A model generated the notes under the pieces. The model saw only the letters and a program-made list of their open reading frames with translations, searched no databases and was not told the origin of the DNA. This document shows positions 41,540 through 53,850 of a stretch of 64,000 nt of DNA, piece after piece. Made by a program: the position numbers and the translations under genes. Source of the DNA: Anthopleura xanthogrammica (taxonomy: Eukaryota; Cnidaria; Anthozoa; Actiniaria; Actiniidae); assembly GCA_964019055.1 (NCBI GenBank), contig OZ025211.1, forward strand, positions 11,728,400-11,792,399, given 5' to 3'. The stretch's first letter is position 1, and the number at the start of each line of letters is the position of its first letter.

Positions 41540-41716
41540 TCAGTTTACAAGGCAAATATGCGGTTAGGCTTAGTTCAAACGTCGATCTTATCATGAGCCG
41601 AAACTTAATGACATCAAAGAAGACCGCCTTATTATCTATTGTTTTCTATGCCTTCGGCTCATGTGAAGGACGACGTTTGAACCGGGCCTAACCGCATATT
41701 GCCTTGTAAGTTAATA
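41540..41716. mobile_element. Family F foldback, copy 2
   Basis: Arms TTACAAGGCAAATATGCGGT and GTTCAAACGTCGATCTT with near-perfect complements. The outer 20 bp is absent from the shorter copy nested at 5312-5423. Confidence 0.8.
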
Positions 41717-41765
41717 AGCTGGATTTTTTTTTTTTTTTTAATAAACGTAATAGTTCGTAATATAA

Positions 41766-41972
41766 TCCCCTTCACAGTTCCCTCTACCGTCTTGAAAGGT
41801 AGTCGTGCCTTTGCATCAAAGCGAGAAGAACGATAACCTTGCAATGATAGAGACCTTTTTTAACACCTTGGACAATTATTCACATGTCTCTATCATTGCA
41901 AGCTCACCGTTCTTCTCGCTTCGATGCAAAGGCACGACTTTTCAAGATGGCGCAGGGAACTGTGAAAGGGAC
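41766..41972. mobile_element. Foldback MITE, family A copy 4
   Basis: Arms TTCACAGTTCCCTCTACCGT and CATCAAAGCGAGAA with complements, loop TTGGACAATTATTCACATGT. The 63-residue open frame within is an arm. Confidence 0.85.
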
Positions 41973-42346
41973 TATTCGTTTTTCGAATGCTTTTAAGCAT
42001 TTAAAAACACAAGTCTTTGGCACATGATCGGGAAACTGAATCAAATCTACTTCACTCTCTTCGATGAATAATTTTCCCCCCACTTAGATTTAGACGGCCT
42101 TCATTTGGGATATCATATTTTGTCACTAATCAATAGCTCCAGGACAAAGTAGCCTTCATTTCACCTGAACTGTGATAAAATCTCTTTGACCGCAAGCTGA
42201 TCTCCGAAACTTATCTAGTATATAAGTAATAGCTCTCATGTGCACTCCATCTCCACAAAGCGCTTAATGATTATAAACGACTGTAAATTTGGAGTTGCAG
42301 CCAAGATAATTCAGTGAGCATGTCAGCAGAAACACAGGCAGCCCAA

Positions 42347-43457
42347 TAGACCATTTCACGGTTGTCGTCGATCAACCTCAGCCTAGCCTCCTGCGCAGCC
42401 GCTGTGAGGCGCTTCCGGTTCCCGTCATTCCCCCACTAGCGTCTGCTCCAACTGGAACAACATTCCTTTCTATGAATTTGACCAATCAGAGAGAGCCCCA
42501 CAAAAGCTTGTGGGTACGACCTTGACCTTGGCCGTCTTTCCCTAGAGAATGAACGTATGGATGACTATTATAGCAAAGTAAGCTAGGATTTTTGTATAAA
42601 TAAGTTCAAAATTCATCAGAAAAAAGTCATTGATGCCGTACTAAAATAAAGACGTTTTTGAGGGCGTTTTTGTGAATCTTTCCTACTTGATGATATTGAT
42701 TATCCTCGTCATTGAAATACTAATCACGCTCTTTTAAAAGTATTAAAATTACTGAGCTACGATGTAAAGTAAATAAACCCTACGGGCTGTCTCTCTTCTA
42801 CTATTCCTCGGTCCATCACAATATAATGTAGGACTAAATGTTAATATATTTGAACTTTTCACGAGTACTTTTATGAATACTAAACACACCGCATTCCGAG
42901 AAGTCTACTCTCGTTTACAGAGTTTAAATCACTAATTCCTTCGGTTAGAGTTATAGTTAGAGTAGATATTAGACTAATACACTTTAGTAGACCCTAATTT
43001 CATTGTATATTTGACAATCTAGCAATTATTATCTCACAGGTTTAGCGACTTCACTAACACTATAAACAGCAACGGCTACTCAAAATAGAAAATTTGCATA
43101 TTACCTAGCGATTTGATTGGCTAATAGAAAACAATGTAGAAAGGAATGTTGTTCCAGTTGGAGCAGACGCTAGTGGGGGAATGACGGGAACCGGAAGCGC
43201 CTCACAGCGGCTGCGCAGGAGGCTACCTCAGCCTCGATAGCGTGTAATTTATTCTTTAGAATTTGACTAAAGCCCGTGGAAGTTTTAAGTGTTTCAATAA
43301 ATTTTTTTGAAAGCGCTCGTGCATCTTGAAAATGGTCTATTGTTTGATAATATGTACATTCCTTAAATTACCGTGAGCTGTAGTCAAATTCTAAAGAATA
43401 TATTACACACTATTGAGGCTGAGGTTGAGCGACGACAACTGCCGTGAAATGGTATAT
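42347..43457. mobile_element. Family B MITE, copy 3, interrupted by a MULE-like element
   Basis: 42347-42384 and 43225-43457 are family B sequence. Removing the insert and one copy of ACCTCAGCCT restores the structure seen at 4480-4744. Confidence 0.85.
42385..43224. mobile_element. Non-autonomous Mutator-like element with 10-bp target duplication
   Basis: 840 bp with perfect inverted termini of at least 80 bp: AGCCTCCTGCGCAGCCGCTG, AGGCGCTTCCGGTTCCCGTC, GTCTGCTCCAACTGGAACAA and so on. It is bounded by direct repeats ACCTCAGCCT at 42375-42384 and 43225-43234. The 9-11 bp duplication and long TIRs are typical of MULEs. No transposase is encoded. Confidence 0.85.
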
Positions 43458-43945
43458 TCAAGACTTCAAAATTTGCTTTGAACACTCGATTTTGGATTTT
43501 CTGTATCTGACCCTGTATAAATAATTAATGCAATTGAGATGAGAAACAAAATGTAATAATAACTCTAGACTTCTTTAGAATAGTTAATTAATTCTTATCT
43601 CAGAAATAAAAGGAAAACAACGTGCGAACATAAAATACAAAGAAGACTGAGAAAAGTTTTATCGTTAATTCGTTACCAGTCTCTTCCCGCTACTTAGTTC
43701 GTCTGTGCGCGCATGCGCAGCGATAAATGTGGGTTCAGCTCTGGATTAAGGCCTCTTTTAAACCTAAAAGGGTGATGTTTAAAGCCTAAAGTAGACAGAT
43801 AAGCCACACTTGTTCCTTAAAATAGGTTCATAAATTAAAATTTCTTTACTCAGTGTCTATCATAGTGTTTATCCCGGCGCGCTTCCATATGAGTGATCAA
43901 CGGGAGGCGGTGCAATAACCAACGCACACCAACCGTGCAGTATTA

Positions 43946-44184
43946 TGCTATGTATATATATATATATATATACAGCGATATGCAGAAATTATGATCCTCC
44001 TGATTTATATACAAGTATATCAAAAGTGTATCAGAAATTATGGGATATCATCGCTGATATTTTTTTCGAGTTGCCTATCACTAGGGCTTGCTGAAAAAAA
44101 TATCAATGATGATATCCCATAATTTCTGATATACTTTTGATATACTTGTATATATATCAAGAGGATCATAATTTCTGCATATCG

Positions 44185-44222
<38 letters not shown>
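43946..44222. repeat. AT-flanked foldback (43971-44189)
   Basis: A palindrome with arms TACAGCGATATGCAGAAATT, ATGATCCTC and TTATGGGATATCATC, lying between two (TA)n tracts. Its insertion into a TA microsatellite, or origin of the tract from the element, cannot be told apart. Confidence 0.8.
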
Positions 44223-44225
<3 letters not shown>

Positions 44226-44944
44226 GGTAGGAGCATAGTTAATGGAGTGGAATGGTTTGGAAACCTATTGTTCTAGACTTTTGTTTGGTTAGCGATGTTG
44301 AAACGTACCATCACGTGATATTGACCGTGCACAATGAACCAAAGCAAGTATGGCTGAAAATACTAGTTTCCGTACTATTTTCATGTACGAACATTTTGAA
44401 AGAGTAAAATTTTCATGCTAAGATTACAAAGAAGAGGATAAATAATTCCGCGCAGATACAGTTAAGTTACTAGATGATAAATAAGAAAGCGTTCAAAAAG
44501 GTGATTCCATTTTCAGTAAACAGTTAACCTCTGTCATGTAGGATTAATCAACAAATATCTCCTATTTTAGAATATTTTTGAGAAAAAAATCGTCTATGTT
44601 CCCTAATTTACGATGAACAAACGCTGCAACTTTTCCTTCTCTGTGCACGGTCAACGTCATATAACAATAGAAAAAGTCGAACAAAAACTTACAACAATAG
44701 GTTTCCAAACCATTCCACTCCATTAACTATGGTAGGAGTAAAGACTTCGGAAGGCATATGTTGTTCTATATTGGCTTTAATCCAAACGTTTCGCCTGTCA
44801 CGGCTTCGTCAGTGAATGCTCTTTGAGCGTACAACGTTGTACGCTCAAAGAGCATTCACTGACGAAGCCGTGACAGGCGAAACGTTTGGATTAAAGCCAA
44901 TATAGAACAACATATGCCTTCCGAAGTCTTTACTCCTACCTACA
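44222..44944. mobile_element. Palindromic element with nested 498-bp element
   Basis: The outer element begins TGTAGGTAGGAG and ends with its complement at 44944. Arms continue AAGACTTCGGAAGGC, TTAATCCAAACGTTTCGCCT and TTCGTCAGTGAATGCTCTTT to a central ACAACGTTGT. Its left arm is interrupted at 44234-44731. Confidence 0.85.
44234..44731. mobile_element. Nested inverted-repeat element with 7-bp target duplication
   Basis: Perfect 39-bp terminal inverted repeats beginning CATAGTTAATGGAGTGGAAT, flanked by GTAGGAG at 44227-44233 and 44732-44738. 498 bp, non-coding. Confidence 0.85.
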
Positions 44945-44977
44945 TTATACTCAAGGCATGGTACCAAACCACTTTAC

Positions 44978-44979
<2 letters not shown>

Positions 44980-45013
<34 letters not shown>

Positions 45014-45032
45014 TATATATATATATATATAT
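44980..45032. repeat. TA dinucleotide repeat
   Basis: Two (TA)n tracts separated by GAA. Confidence 0.95.
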
Positions 45033-45208
45033 TGTTTTCTGTTCTCTCTCCTAATTATTATGCAATTCCGAAAAACCCCAGGCCGATTTCTTGATTTCAA
45101 AAGGTCCCTATTGTGTTTCTTCCTGTTAAATTTGTCATCATTATCATATATGAACAAAATTGAAGTATATTGAGAAATAAAAAGTGAGCGTGTTTGCATG
45201 TTTGCTAT

Positions 45209-45215
45209 CTTTTTT

Positions 45216-45247
<32 letters not shown>

Positions 45248-45250
45248 TTT
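45209..45250. repeat. CTTT tetranucleotide repeat
   Basis: About ten CTTT units. Confidence 0.95.
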
Positions 45251-47219
45251 GAGCATGACTATTCCATTTTTTCCGTTACGAGACGATGTTCCGAATGAAA
45301 TTATTAGAGAAGATTAATGTGTCAATCGAAAAAGAAAGAAACCAATAAACACATTAGAACTGGCTAGCAGTCGCAGCAAATCCCATATGAACTTACAATA
45401 CCGATTAACAGTCGACCAATCAGAAAATACTCAGCGCTTATGCATCATCCAATCAAAACACTTTGGTTGAAGAGCAGCTCGCGACTGTCAAACTTTATTT
45501 TAGACATGCATTCTGTTTTGGTTCATTTTCCATGCACTAATGTCATTAACTCGTCAAGATACGACTGGCCTACGCGATTCTGTCATGTCTCTGGCTCAAG
45601 GCAGGTGCAAGAACGACTTATGAACAATACCGGAGGGACAAAAGACGAGATAAAACCCTATCTTAGCAAAGGAAAGCGAAAAATACAAATTTCGTATCTA
45701 CACTACATTTGTTTTTCTTTTGCTGCGTTTATTAGTTTAAGTACAGCGCGATAAAATGTCTTTGAATCGGCCGCTAGCATCTCAAGGAAATTTTCAAGAT
45801 TGAATGATAAAAAGGAAGGAAGGCGGATAAAATTGACAGAGACGATATTAGCATAAAACCGTGTTTGTGAAAGGTTCGCCTGTTTGTAATGAGTAAAGTG
45901 GAGCAGACAGATCAATATGGTTGCCGGATAAACTTGACATTCTTGACTTTATCGATCGGTTAAAGTGGTCGGAATAGCAAGTATTTAGTTAGCGAGTTGG
46001 TCGCTTTTTAGAGGAGTGTCGTCTTTCTTATTACAGAGTGATCAACATAACTTGATCACTTTTGACTGCCCGATACTAATTACCGTTCAAGCAAGCTTCT
46101 ATTCAGCTAAAAAAAAAAATTTTTTTTTTTTTTCACTGACAGTTCCCTTCATATAGTTATTTTTATCATTAACGGTCGAAATTAATAAGTTTTTTAGTTG
46201 GCATGTGGTCGTTTTTCGATTCTTACCGCCATCACCACAACAGATGCTCGACACTTGCGAATCATATGAGTTACTTTTTTGGTATTCATGAATTTTTTAC
46301 AGGTTTTTCAGAGCAATTATTAAGGCTCTTGGGTTGTATCATCAGTTAAAGTCAAATCTTGATATCTTAAACTTTTTTCAAAGTTATTTTTAGGAACATT
46401 AGTAGAAAAAGCTGATAGGCAAATATATATGAACTGCTCATCATCATATAAGATGTAAAATAAAAAAAATTTAACAGACAAGAAGATTTTTCGTTAAAAT
46501 CATATCCTTTGCCTCTAGATGCTTTCGCTTGATCTAACATTATAGGTTTCAAAGTGAAGATACTAAGTCATAGGTCAAACTAAAGTTTAACAAGCCACTA
46601 ACAAACCAAGATGGGGATTGTTTACCTGGTTTTTAGCTGTAGTACTTCAACAGTCAATCGTATTCTATTGAACCGTTCTTGAAGCGATCAACTAAGTTGC
46701 CGTCCAAAAGCACAGGTAGTCATATTATTGGGAGGAATAAACGTCGATGTTATTGATTGCAATTTTGCAAGGTGATTCTCAATGTACGAACTGATGCGAT
46801 AAAGGCTGACTTCGTCGAGTCAGCAGCGAGGAGACTGAGTAATAGGCACTAGTCCAGTCGATTATTGACATGAATTCTCAGTTTGAATGACTCATCACAA
46901 ATGAAACAGTGATCAAATTGAATTGTTTTAAACCGCCTCTGTGATCACAATGGCATAATTTATTCATTGAATTGACTACCTCATCAGATATTTATTGAAA
47001 CCGTCAAGGAAGTTATCACGTTACGAAGTTGGCTCACGATTTTTTTCTTTGCCTCAAGTGCTATTTTACATGCTGTTAGTTAGATGGTCAAGCTAAGAGC
47101 CAGTCTACCATAGTTCAGGGCTAATTTTGTAATCTTACAAATAGGATCAATTTTTGCAATCGATTCTTACTTTCTGAAGATGCGTTGTCCGACTAGGCTT
47201 CATCCTTTTGTCCTGCCAT

Positions 47220-47540
47220 TCGGCACCCATCCATCCATTCGTCCATTCGTCCATCCATCCATCCATCCATCCATCCATCCATCCACCCATCCATCCATCC
47301 ATCCATCCACCCACCCACCCACCCATCCATCCATCCATCCATCCATCCATCCATCCATCCATCCATCCATCCATCCATCCATCCATCCATCCATCCATCC
47401 ATCCATCCATCCATCCATCCATCCATTCATCCATCCATCAATCAATCCATCCCTCCCTCCCTCCCTCCCTCCCTCCCTCCCTCCCTCCCTCCATCCATCC
47501 ATCCATCCATCCATCCATCCATCCATCCATCCATCAATCC
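47220..47540. repeat. CCAT/CCCT tetranucleotide array
   Basis: About 320 bp of CCAT units with CCAC and a block of CCCT (47450-47492). Predicted His-Pro-Ser and Met-Asp-Gly-Trp frames are artefacts. Confidence 0.95.
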
Positions 47541-48669
47541 GTGTGTTCGTCCCGTTTTTCGTTTTCCATCCTTCCACTTCTCAACCCATCCACCCATATG
47601 TCCCAAAGTCTTCCGTCCTTCCGTCCATTCATTATCCACTTAGAATTAAATCCTGTATATTTTTTCTAAATCAATGCATAGACTCCATACTTAATTAATC
47701 ATCGTCCCATCATTCAAACGTACTACATATACGACCTTCTGTTAATCCTTCCTCCGGACGTGTTCAAGCCCCACTTGTAGAAATAAGCCATGTCAAATGG
47801 TATTTGCTTTTCGTAGATTCTTTAATCCTTGTATTATATTTAATCAGTATCCATCCTGAATAAAACTGGAACGAGTTAATTATTTAGCATCTTACAAGGC
47901 ATAAATGTTATTTCATTCTTAAAAGCAGATTTTCTAGCTCTTTGATTCGCGTTTATTTTCTGGGTCTATCAGTTTTGGAATATCAAGGCGGAAACTGTCT
48001 AGATATCAGAGTAGTCTGAAATTTAATCGAAACGAAGAAAAGCGTTGCATATTCTAAAACGATCATATTGATCCTGAGCTAGACATACGACGCTAAATGT
48101 AGGCTTTATAAGCGGTTTTGGTTCCGTAAAGGATCATGGTCTCATCGGACTGACCTAGAGGCTGAAGGACTATCATGATAACACTCAGTTCAGTTCTTTC
48201 ACGAGAAATTGGAGAAAGGTTGGCAATTTTATTACGATGGAATTAACTTTTGTCTAATTTCCGGATTAAGTTACAGCACAATATAGCTTCATTCGCAGAG
48301 TTGAAAAAGAAGCTTGGCTTTTAACTGTAAACTAATTAATATGGCTGACAAACATACGAATTAAGAGATATAACGTTCTACATATTCTTGATGAATACGC
48401 ACGTGCGTGAAGTAACCGAACGTGATGTCATACTTTCCAAAGAGCGTGGGAGTTCATTTTTTTTCTTTCAACTTTTAATAAATACGCCAACGATTTCCTG
48501 AGATGAAATCACGTACTGCAGTGGTTTCTCTGCTTGATCACTTCCATGATTGCGGAAGCTCATTAATTATCCAAATTCTATAAAGTATTCATAATTTATT
48601 TTTTTTCATAAGAAAGAAAATCTTTATCAAATTAAAATGTGAAATTCTAGTTTTGATCTCAGATTCCAA

Positions 48670-48925
48670 ACATGGCGGACACACGCGGTTTTCCTGGGCC
48701 GAGGAGGCGAAAACGAGGCAAGTGTCAGTCGTCCTTGATTTGTGGCGGAAAGCTGGCCGTTATTCCCTTAGGCATCACTGAAACGATTCTTAATGGTTGT
48801 AAACACCAGTAACAAAGATGAAACTTGAACAGTAAATAAAAAAACAAACATCACAGTTCAAGGACGACTGACTAGCCTTCTTTTCGCCCTGTCACTCGAT
48901 CCAGGAACCGTGTGTCCGCCATGTT
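48670..48925. mobile_element. Foldback element with ATGGCGGACACACG ends
   Basis: Arms CATGGCGGACACACGCGGTT, TTCCTGG and GTCAGTCGTCC with complements at 48925-48850. The loop is about 100 bp. Confidence 0.75.
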
Positions 48926-49719
48926 CGAAGTCGGTGAATGTTTTGATTTTTAAATGAATAAAAAACAAGGGGAAAAAAATGTTCAATCTATACTTAAAAG
49001 CCTGTTCTAAGATTGAAATTTCTCTATTATGGAAGACTGAGGTGTTAGCGGCATAACTAGCGACAACTCAGTGTCCGACTTGTCGCATCCGTGAGCGAGG
49101 GACTCGAACGCGAAAACTCGGAAGCGGCGAAACAAGAGAAAGAAATCAGTGAAACTTTTGCAAAAAAAAAAGTCATCAAAGTCATCGAAGTAAATGAACA
49201 CCGAAAAGTTTATTTTGGGGTTTTCAACTTAAAAATGTTAGGAGAATTTTTTAGGTGGAACTGAGTACGTCGTCATCGAGTATCATAAAAAAAAATAAAG
49301 CAAAAATTGAACTATGAGGAGTTTCATATTAAGGTGGCGGCCTACTGATTGTAAAAAAAGTCATGAATTAATGAAAAAGTTTTTGAATCTCAACTTCTTT
49401 AAACCCAAATTCAATGCTGATTTCAAATCTGGAAAGAAAAAAGGGGTGTCCCGCAGTCGTTTTCGAAATATCCACGATTGAACAGAAGTGTATCAACCTG
49501 AACCTTTTTGAAGAAAGAGAAGCAAAACCTACTTTCTACGAAAATATTCATAACGCCACCGGCAATCAAGCTTTTGAAGTTATTTTTCAGGAAACCTAAA
49601 TTATACATCGTTTTATATTACTAATATAAGTCAAGAGGTTTGGAAAATGTCGAGACTGTCAATTGACCTTTTGGGTATAAAACGAGTGCAAAAAAATGTA
49701 CATTTACAGAAGTCCATAG

Positions 49720-49845
49720 GAAAGAAAAGAAAAAAAAGAAAAGAAAAGAAAAGAAAGGAAGAGAAAAGGAATGAAAAGAAAAGAAAAGAACAGAAAAGAA
49801 CAGAAAAGAAAAGAAAAGAAAAGAACAGAAAAGAAAAAAATAGTT
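49720..49845. repeat. GAAAA purine tract
   Basis: About 125 bp of imperfect AAAAG units on the + strand. Confidence 0.95.
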
Positions 49846-51973
49846 AAAAAACAATCGTGCACCTGCCGCTCGACCAAGAGACGGTGATGGGACAAAATGG
49901 CGGTCCGTTTCGGACTACAACATCGAGAGCTACTGATCGGGTGTCTAATGAAGGACCAGAAAATTATCTAAGGTTATCTATTAAATGATTTCAATTCCGA
50001 AAAATAACAGCTCTGCTTGGTTATCGACTAGACTCTATGAGTATATCAGCATTGGATCATCTCATCAGTGATCTTTAAGACCCTTTAAGTGTTTACATAA
50101 TATAATGAATTCCATGTCCAGCTAGCCGGTTCAGGAGTCCTGACTGGAATATCAATATCAATATAGGCAAATGATTGATTAAAGGTGTTTAGGAGACACC
50201 AATCATTATTTCAGCGAAATGTGTTGTTTTTTCTAGCAGATATCAGTTTTTGTTTTTAACTTCAGATGAATTTTAGCCAGATGCTAGCCCCTCTTTTGAT
50301 AGGCTCAATACCTGTGCTTGTGACACTATAGTTGTTTCATCGGGAACTAGCAGTGTCAGGGCTGGTTTCCATATGTGCTTCATTTACCTCAAAAACCAGA
50401 AACATGTCGAAGCAAAATGGCTACAATTTTAGAACAGCAGGTCACGTATACGTTTCGTACAAAACCGTAAAAGAAAAAAAAGAAATCGCTTTTAATGGTG
50501 ATGGCTTGCATATGAAATGCCGCCAAGGTCACTTATATACGGCTAACGTCACACTTGATGAAAGCTAGCAGTGAGATAAATGGATATATAGGTCTTTGCA
50601 CATGTTGACGACGTTTTTGGGTATGCAAGTCTAGAAATTTCTCACAGTACATGAAAAAGCATCATCGAAGCAAATAAGACTTTGAACAGGAAAAAAGTTT
50701 CGAAAAAAAGTTAGCAGTTTTTATTTCTAGTCAGAAGAAATCAGTAAAAAACTGTGAAAATTATAGACTTTACTGACTTTATTCCCTCCAGTTTCGTTAT
50801 GAATCGAATGTTAATTGCCAACTTTTCCATATCAGCTGTAAATATGCAAATGTTTCGGAAAAATAAAATCAAGCGAAAAGGAAGCCGAATTTTCAAGGAC
50901 TTTTTAAGTCAAGTTGTTTGTGATGATAACGACTTTAGTATGACAGATATTCAAATAATTATCCTCTGCTTTGCATTCCAATATAACTTTAATGGGGTCT
51001 GATGATAACGGTTGGTCGCCTTTGAAGATGAAGAGTCATGCAAAGATCCTAACTGTATTCCTTTAATTGTCTAAACTACGGCTACTGATGACTTTTAAAT
51101 AGGTATTTTTTTTGGCTGAATAAATAAAATTAAATTGTGAATCACCTTTTATCATTATGAAAGTAATTGCTTCGAAAATGAAGAATTTTAATCATTCAAA
51201 AAAAATATAGACGAAAACCATTCTATTGCGGAACTTAATTTTAACATTATTAAAACTATTACGTTCGATAATTCATGTTTTGAAGTAGGCCTACAGTCGT
51301 TAATAATTGATATTTTGGTAAAGTCTGATGTCTGTCAAGCAAATGTCTTCTCATCTCAGTCATTTATCACCATATATGTAAACGTAGTTCAAATCTACGA
51401 CCTTTGAGCGAAATCTTGATCTAGAATAACAACAACACGATGAAAAAAGTTTTGCATTTCCTATTCAAGTCAGCTTCCTTGATCAAACAAATGATTTTAT
51501 CTTAAGCAGAAGCCAGGCTTTGAATTGAATAAATGAGCAGTTCTCAGGAAATTTGGAAAATTGAATATAAGAAAAAACATCATCTTGACCTGTAAACTTG
51601 CGATAAAGGTGTTCGACTATTTCGAGCAAATATTTCACATAATACACTGCAGTGAATAATGTATACTACCTACTTTATAGTGCAATGCTCTTTTCTTTTT
51701 ATAAATTCAACGATCCATGGCTTTGTAAAAGTGTTTGTTGTTCTTGAAGAGTTCTATCGAGTGACATAAGCTAGCTTCAAGGATAGCCGAATAAAGTAAG
51801 ACCACACAGACAAAAACAAACAGACTTTAACTAACTTTCTTTCGATGTATACTTTGCACAATGAATCTGCCACATCTAGTTTCATCAAAGAAATCATAAT
51901 TCTGCGATATTTTGGGACTGTTTTCCCGTTAATATCTAGTTAGCTTGTTATAATATTACCAGATCTGAATTAC

Positions 51974-52056
51974 CTTTTCTTCTTAGTTTTCTTTTTGCCT
52001 TCTCTCGATTCTTTCACTTGATCGCAGTCATCAACAGCTTCGTTTTCATCAGCCAT
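51974..52056 (-). CDS. Candidate first coding exon of an unknown gene
   Basis: ATG at 52056 gives MADENEAVDDCDQVKESREG, then KKKTKKKR, to a GTAATT donor just below 51974, phase 2. An acidic start followed by a lysine-rich run is typical of first exons, and no stop interferes, but 27 codons is little evidence. I found no matching downstream exon between 40.2 and 51.9 kb. It also ends in the same phase as CAMK1 exon 1 (2 bases over), so an alternative CAMK1 5' exon is formally possible, though it would remove part of the glycine loop. Confidence 0.4.
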
Positions 52057-53850
52057 GATGTCTCGTATTGTGTTGGTCGCCAAGGGTTTTCTAGTGTATT
52101 TTCAGTGCTTTGTTATTTACTGCTATCCGTTTTCCTATTCCACACACAGAGCTGAATACGTTATTTTCTCGATAGATCCTGCTTCTCTTGCTATCAACAA
52201 AAACCGGCCCAGCGTGAGTGACTAATTAAACGTCACCTTTGCCTGACTTGATTAATTATTCATAGATGATTGGTCTGCGAGGCAAGTTCATATGCTGTGT
52301 CGCCCTGAGTATCTTGATAGACGGTCACAAACTCACGGCCCTCACAAAACCACTAAACTGTTCGGTATATCAGAGAAAAAACTTAAACCTAACTGTCATC
52401 GTATGGCCAAAACAGCTGACACTTCAGAAAGAGATTGTTTTATTGATTTTAAAATTCGTTCTTAGTAGCCCTGTAAGCTGTAACAAACTCAGAATTAATC
52501 CTGCATCGCTAATCAAATCAGTCGATCCCACAACACAAACAACTCGGTGATGCAATTAAAAGCACAAAGGTAGTTGTTGACATAAGGTATATATAAGTGA
52601 AGTGATACCATCTGACAAAGGGTGCAACACTAAGTGATAATCCTTCTAGTGATAACTCGTTATTGATACCAGTTGTTTCGCCTCGTTTTTGCTCCAAAAG
52701 ACCAAGAATTCTTACATGTAACGACGTTATTCGACATCCCGCTGTTGTCTTTTTAATCACATACTAAGCACGGTGTAAAACGCTTTGTCGAATGACACAT
52801 ATATTAATACAGTTCTTAGTCGAACATCTAGAATGTTCTGCACCTTGAAACTTGTACATAATGCACTGAAGGGCAAATTCAAAAACATAAGGCTCCACAT
52901 TTCTTTATTTTTACATCACATCAAAAGATTTCCAAGTAAATACACAGTTTTAGAGCAGCCAATCTAGCCAACGTAGCATTCAGTTTGTCGTTTGAAGCCC
53001 TCCCACATGCTGAGAATTTCAAAACAGGAATGAAAACAAGCCACTTGGAATTTTCCGATAACATTCTACAAACGCTTCCAAAGGCTCCTTGCTGCCTATG
53101 ATATTTTTATCACCTTGGTGATGACCGACAGGAAAAGTAATGTTTGGAATTCCATATATATCTTCTACTTTTAATCTTGCCGCTTCAACTGCTTCAAGTC
53201 TTAGTCGAGAAACCCGACAGTCTCTCGATCACTCGGACCACAGGGAGCCCAATCATGAATAATGGTCATTTCAAACTATGATTTTTAAAGCGGTCATTCT
53301 CTTGAGATTGATTCCTTTGCTTTCCAATGAACATGCATTCCGATAAAACCATTCAGGAAAAAGAACGTCATTCGGCAAGGGGAATAATATGGGAAAAACT
53401 ACGCCCAAAGCAACTATAAAGTTTTGCTATATTTTGCCAAAGTTAGTGGATGGCGCATCATGAACCGTGGAAGATCTCATAACCGGATATAAGAAGAGGT
53501 TGGATCGGAATAAAGAGAAACGGTTATTTCTTTCTTTGCAATTGCATTCAGTACCCTCTCAGTCTGTGATAAATTAGTTATATGACAAGATAATCTGGAA
53601 AGCCTAGATTTATCCCTGATGTAAACAACGATGAGTCAATCTCTTTTGTATGACATCCATTAGGGAAGCACTCATGAACTTATAGGTTCCAATTTGAACC
53701 ATTGAAAGAGCCGCTGACTGCCTGTGGAATCCACTGTTAATTCTGTATATTTTTTATTTTATTTTGGTACTTATCTATTTCTCGTACTTGTGAACAACCA
53801 ATTACGGGTTTGAATAGACTTGGGGACAAAAGAGGTAAGGAATGAAAATG
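52057..53850. other. Intergenic stretch, nothing recognised
   Basis: No exon, tRNA or clear element except a stray SINE tail (GTGGAATCCACTGTTAATTC) at about 53726-53746. Confidence 0.6.

Larger units (their letters stand above)
40221..51973. other. 11.7-kb gene-poor stretch rich in nested elements
   Basis: No gene could be supported. It holds a GACGGACAGACG repeat (40311-40345), a family F foldback, the family A MITE at 41766, a family B copy with a MULE-like insert, foldbacks and AT repeats at 43.9-45.0 kb, CTTT repeats, a CCAT array and a purine tract. Open frames at 45440, 49414, 50332 and 50754 (+) have no recognisable domains. Confidence 0.65.

Noticed and set aside
47147..47698. His/Pro/Ser and Met/Asp/Gly/Trp repeat proteins
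   Set aside because: Six-frame artefacts of a CCAT tetranucleotide array.
49414..51002. Plus-strand frames at 49414, 50332 and 50754 (61-82 residues)
   Set aside because: Short, no recognisable domain, no convincing splice context; consistent with chance in AT-rich DNA.
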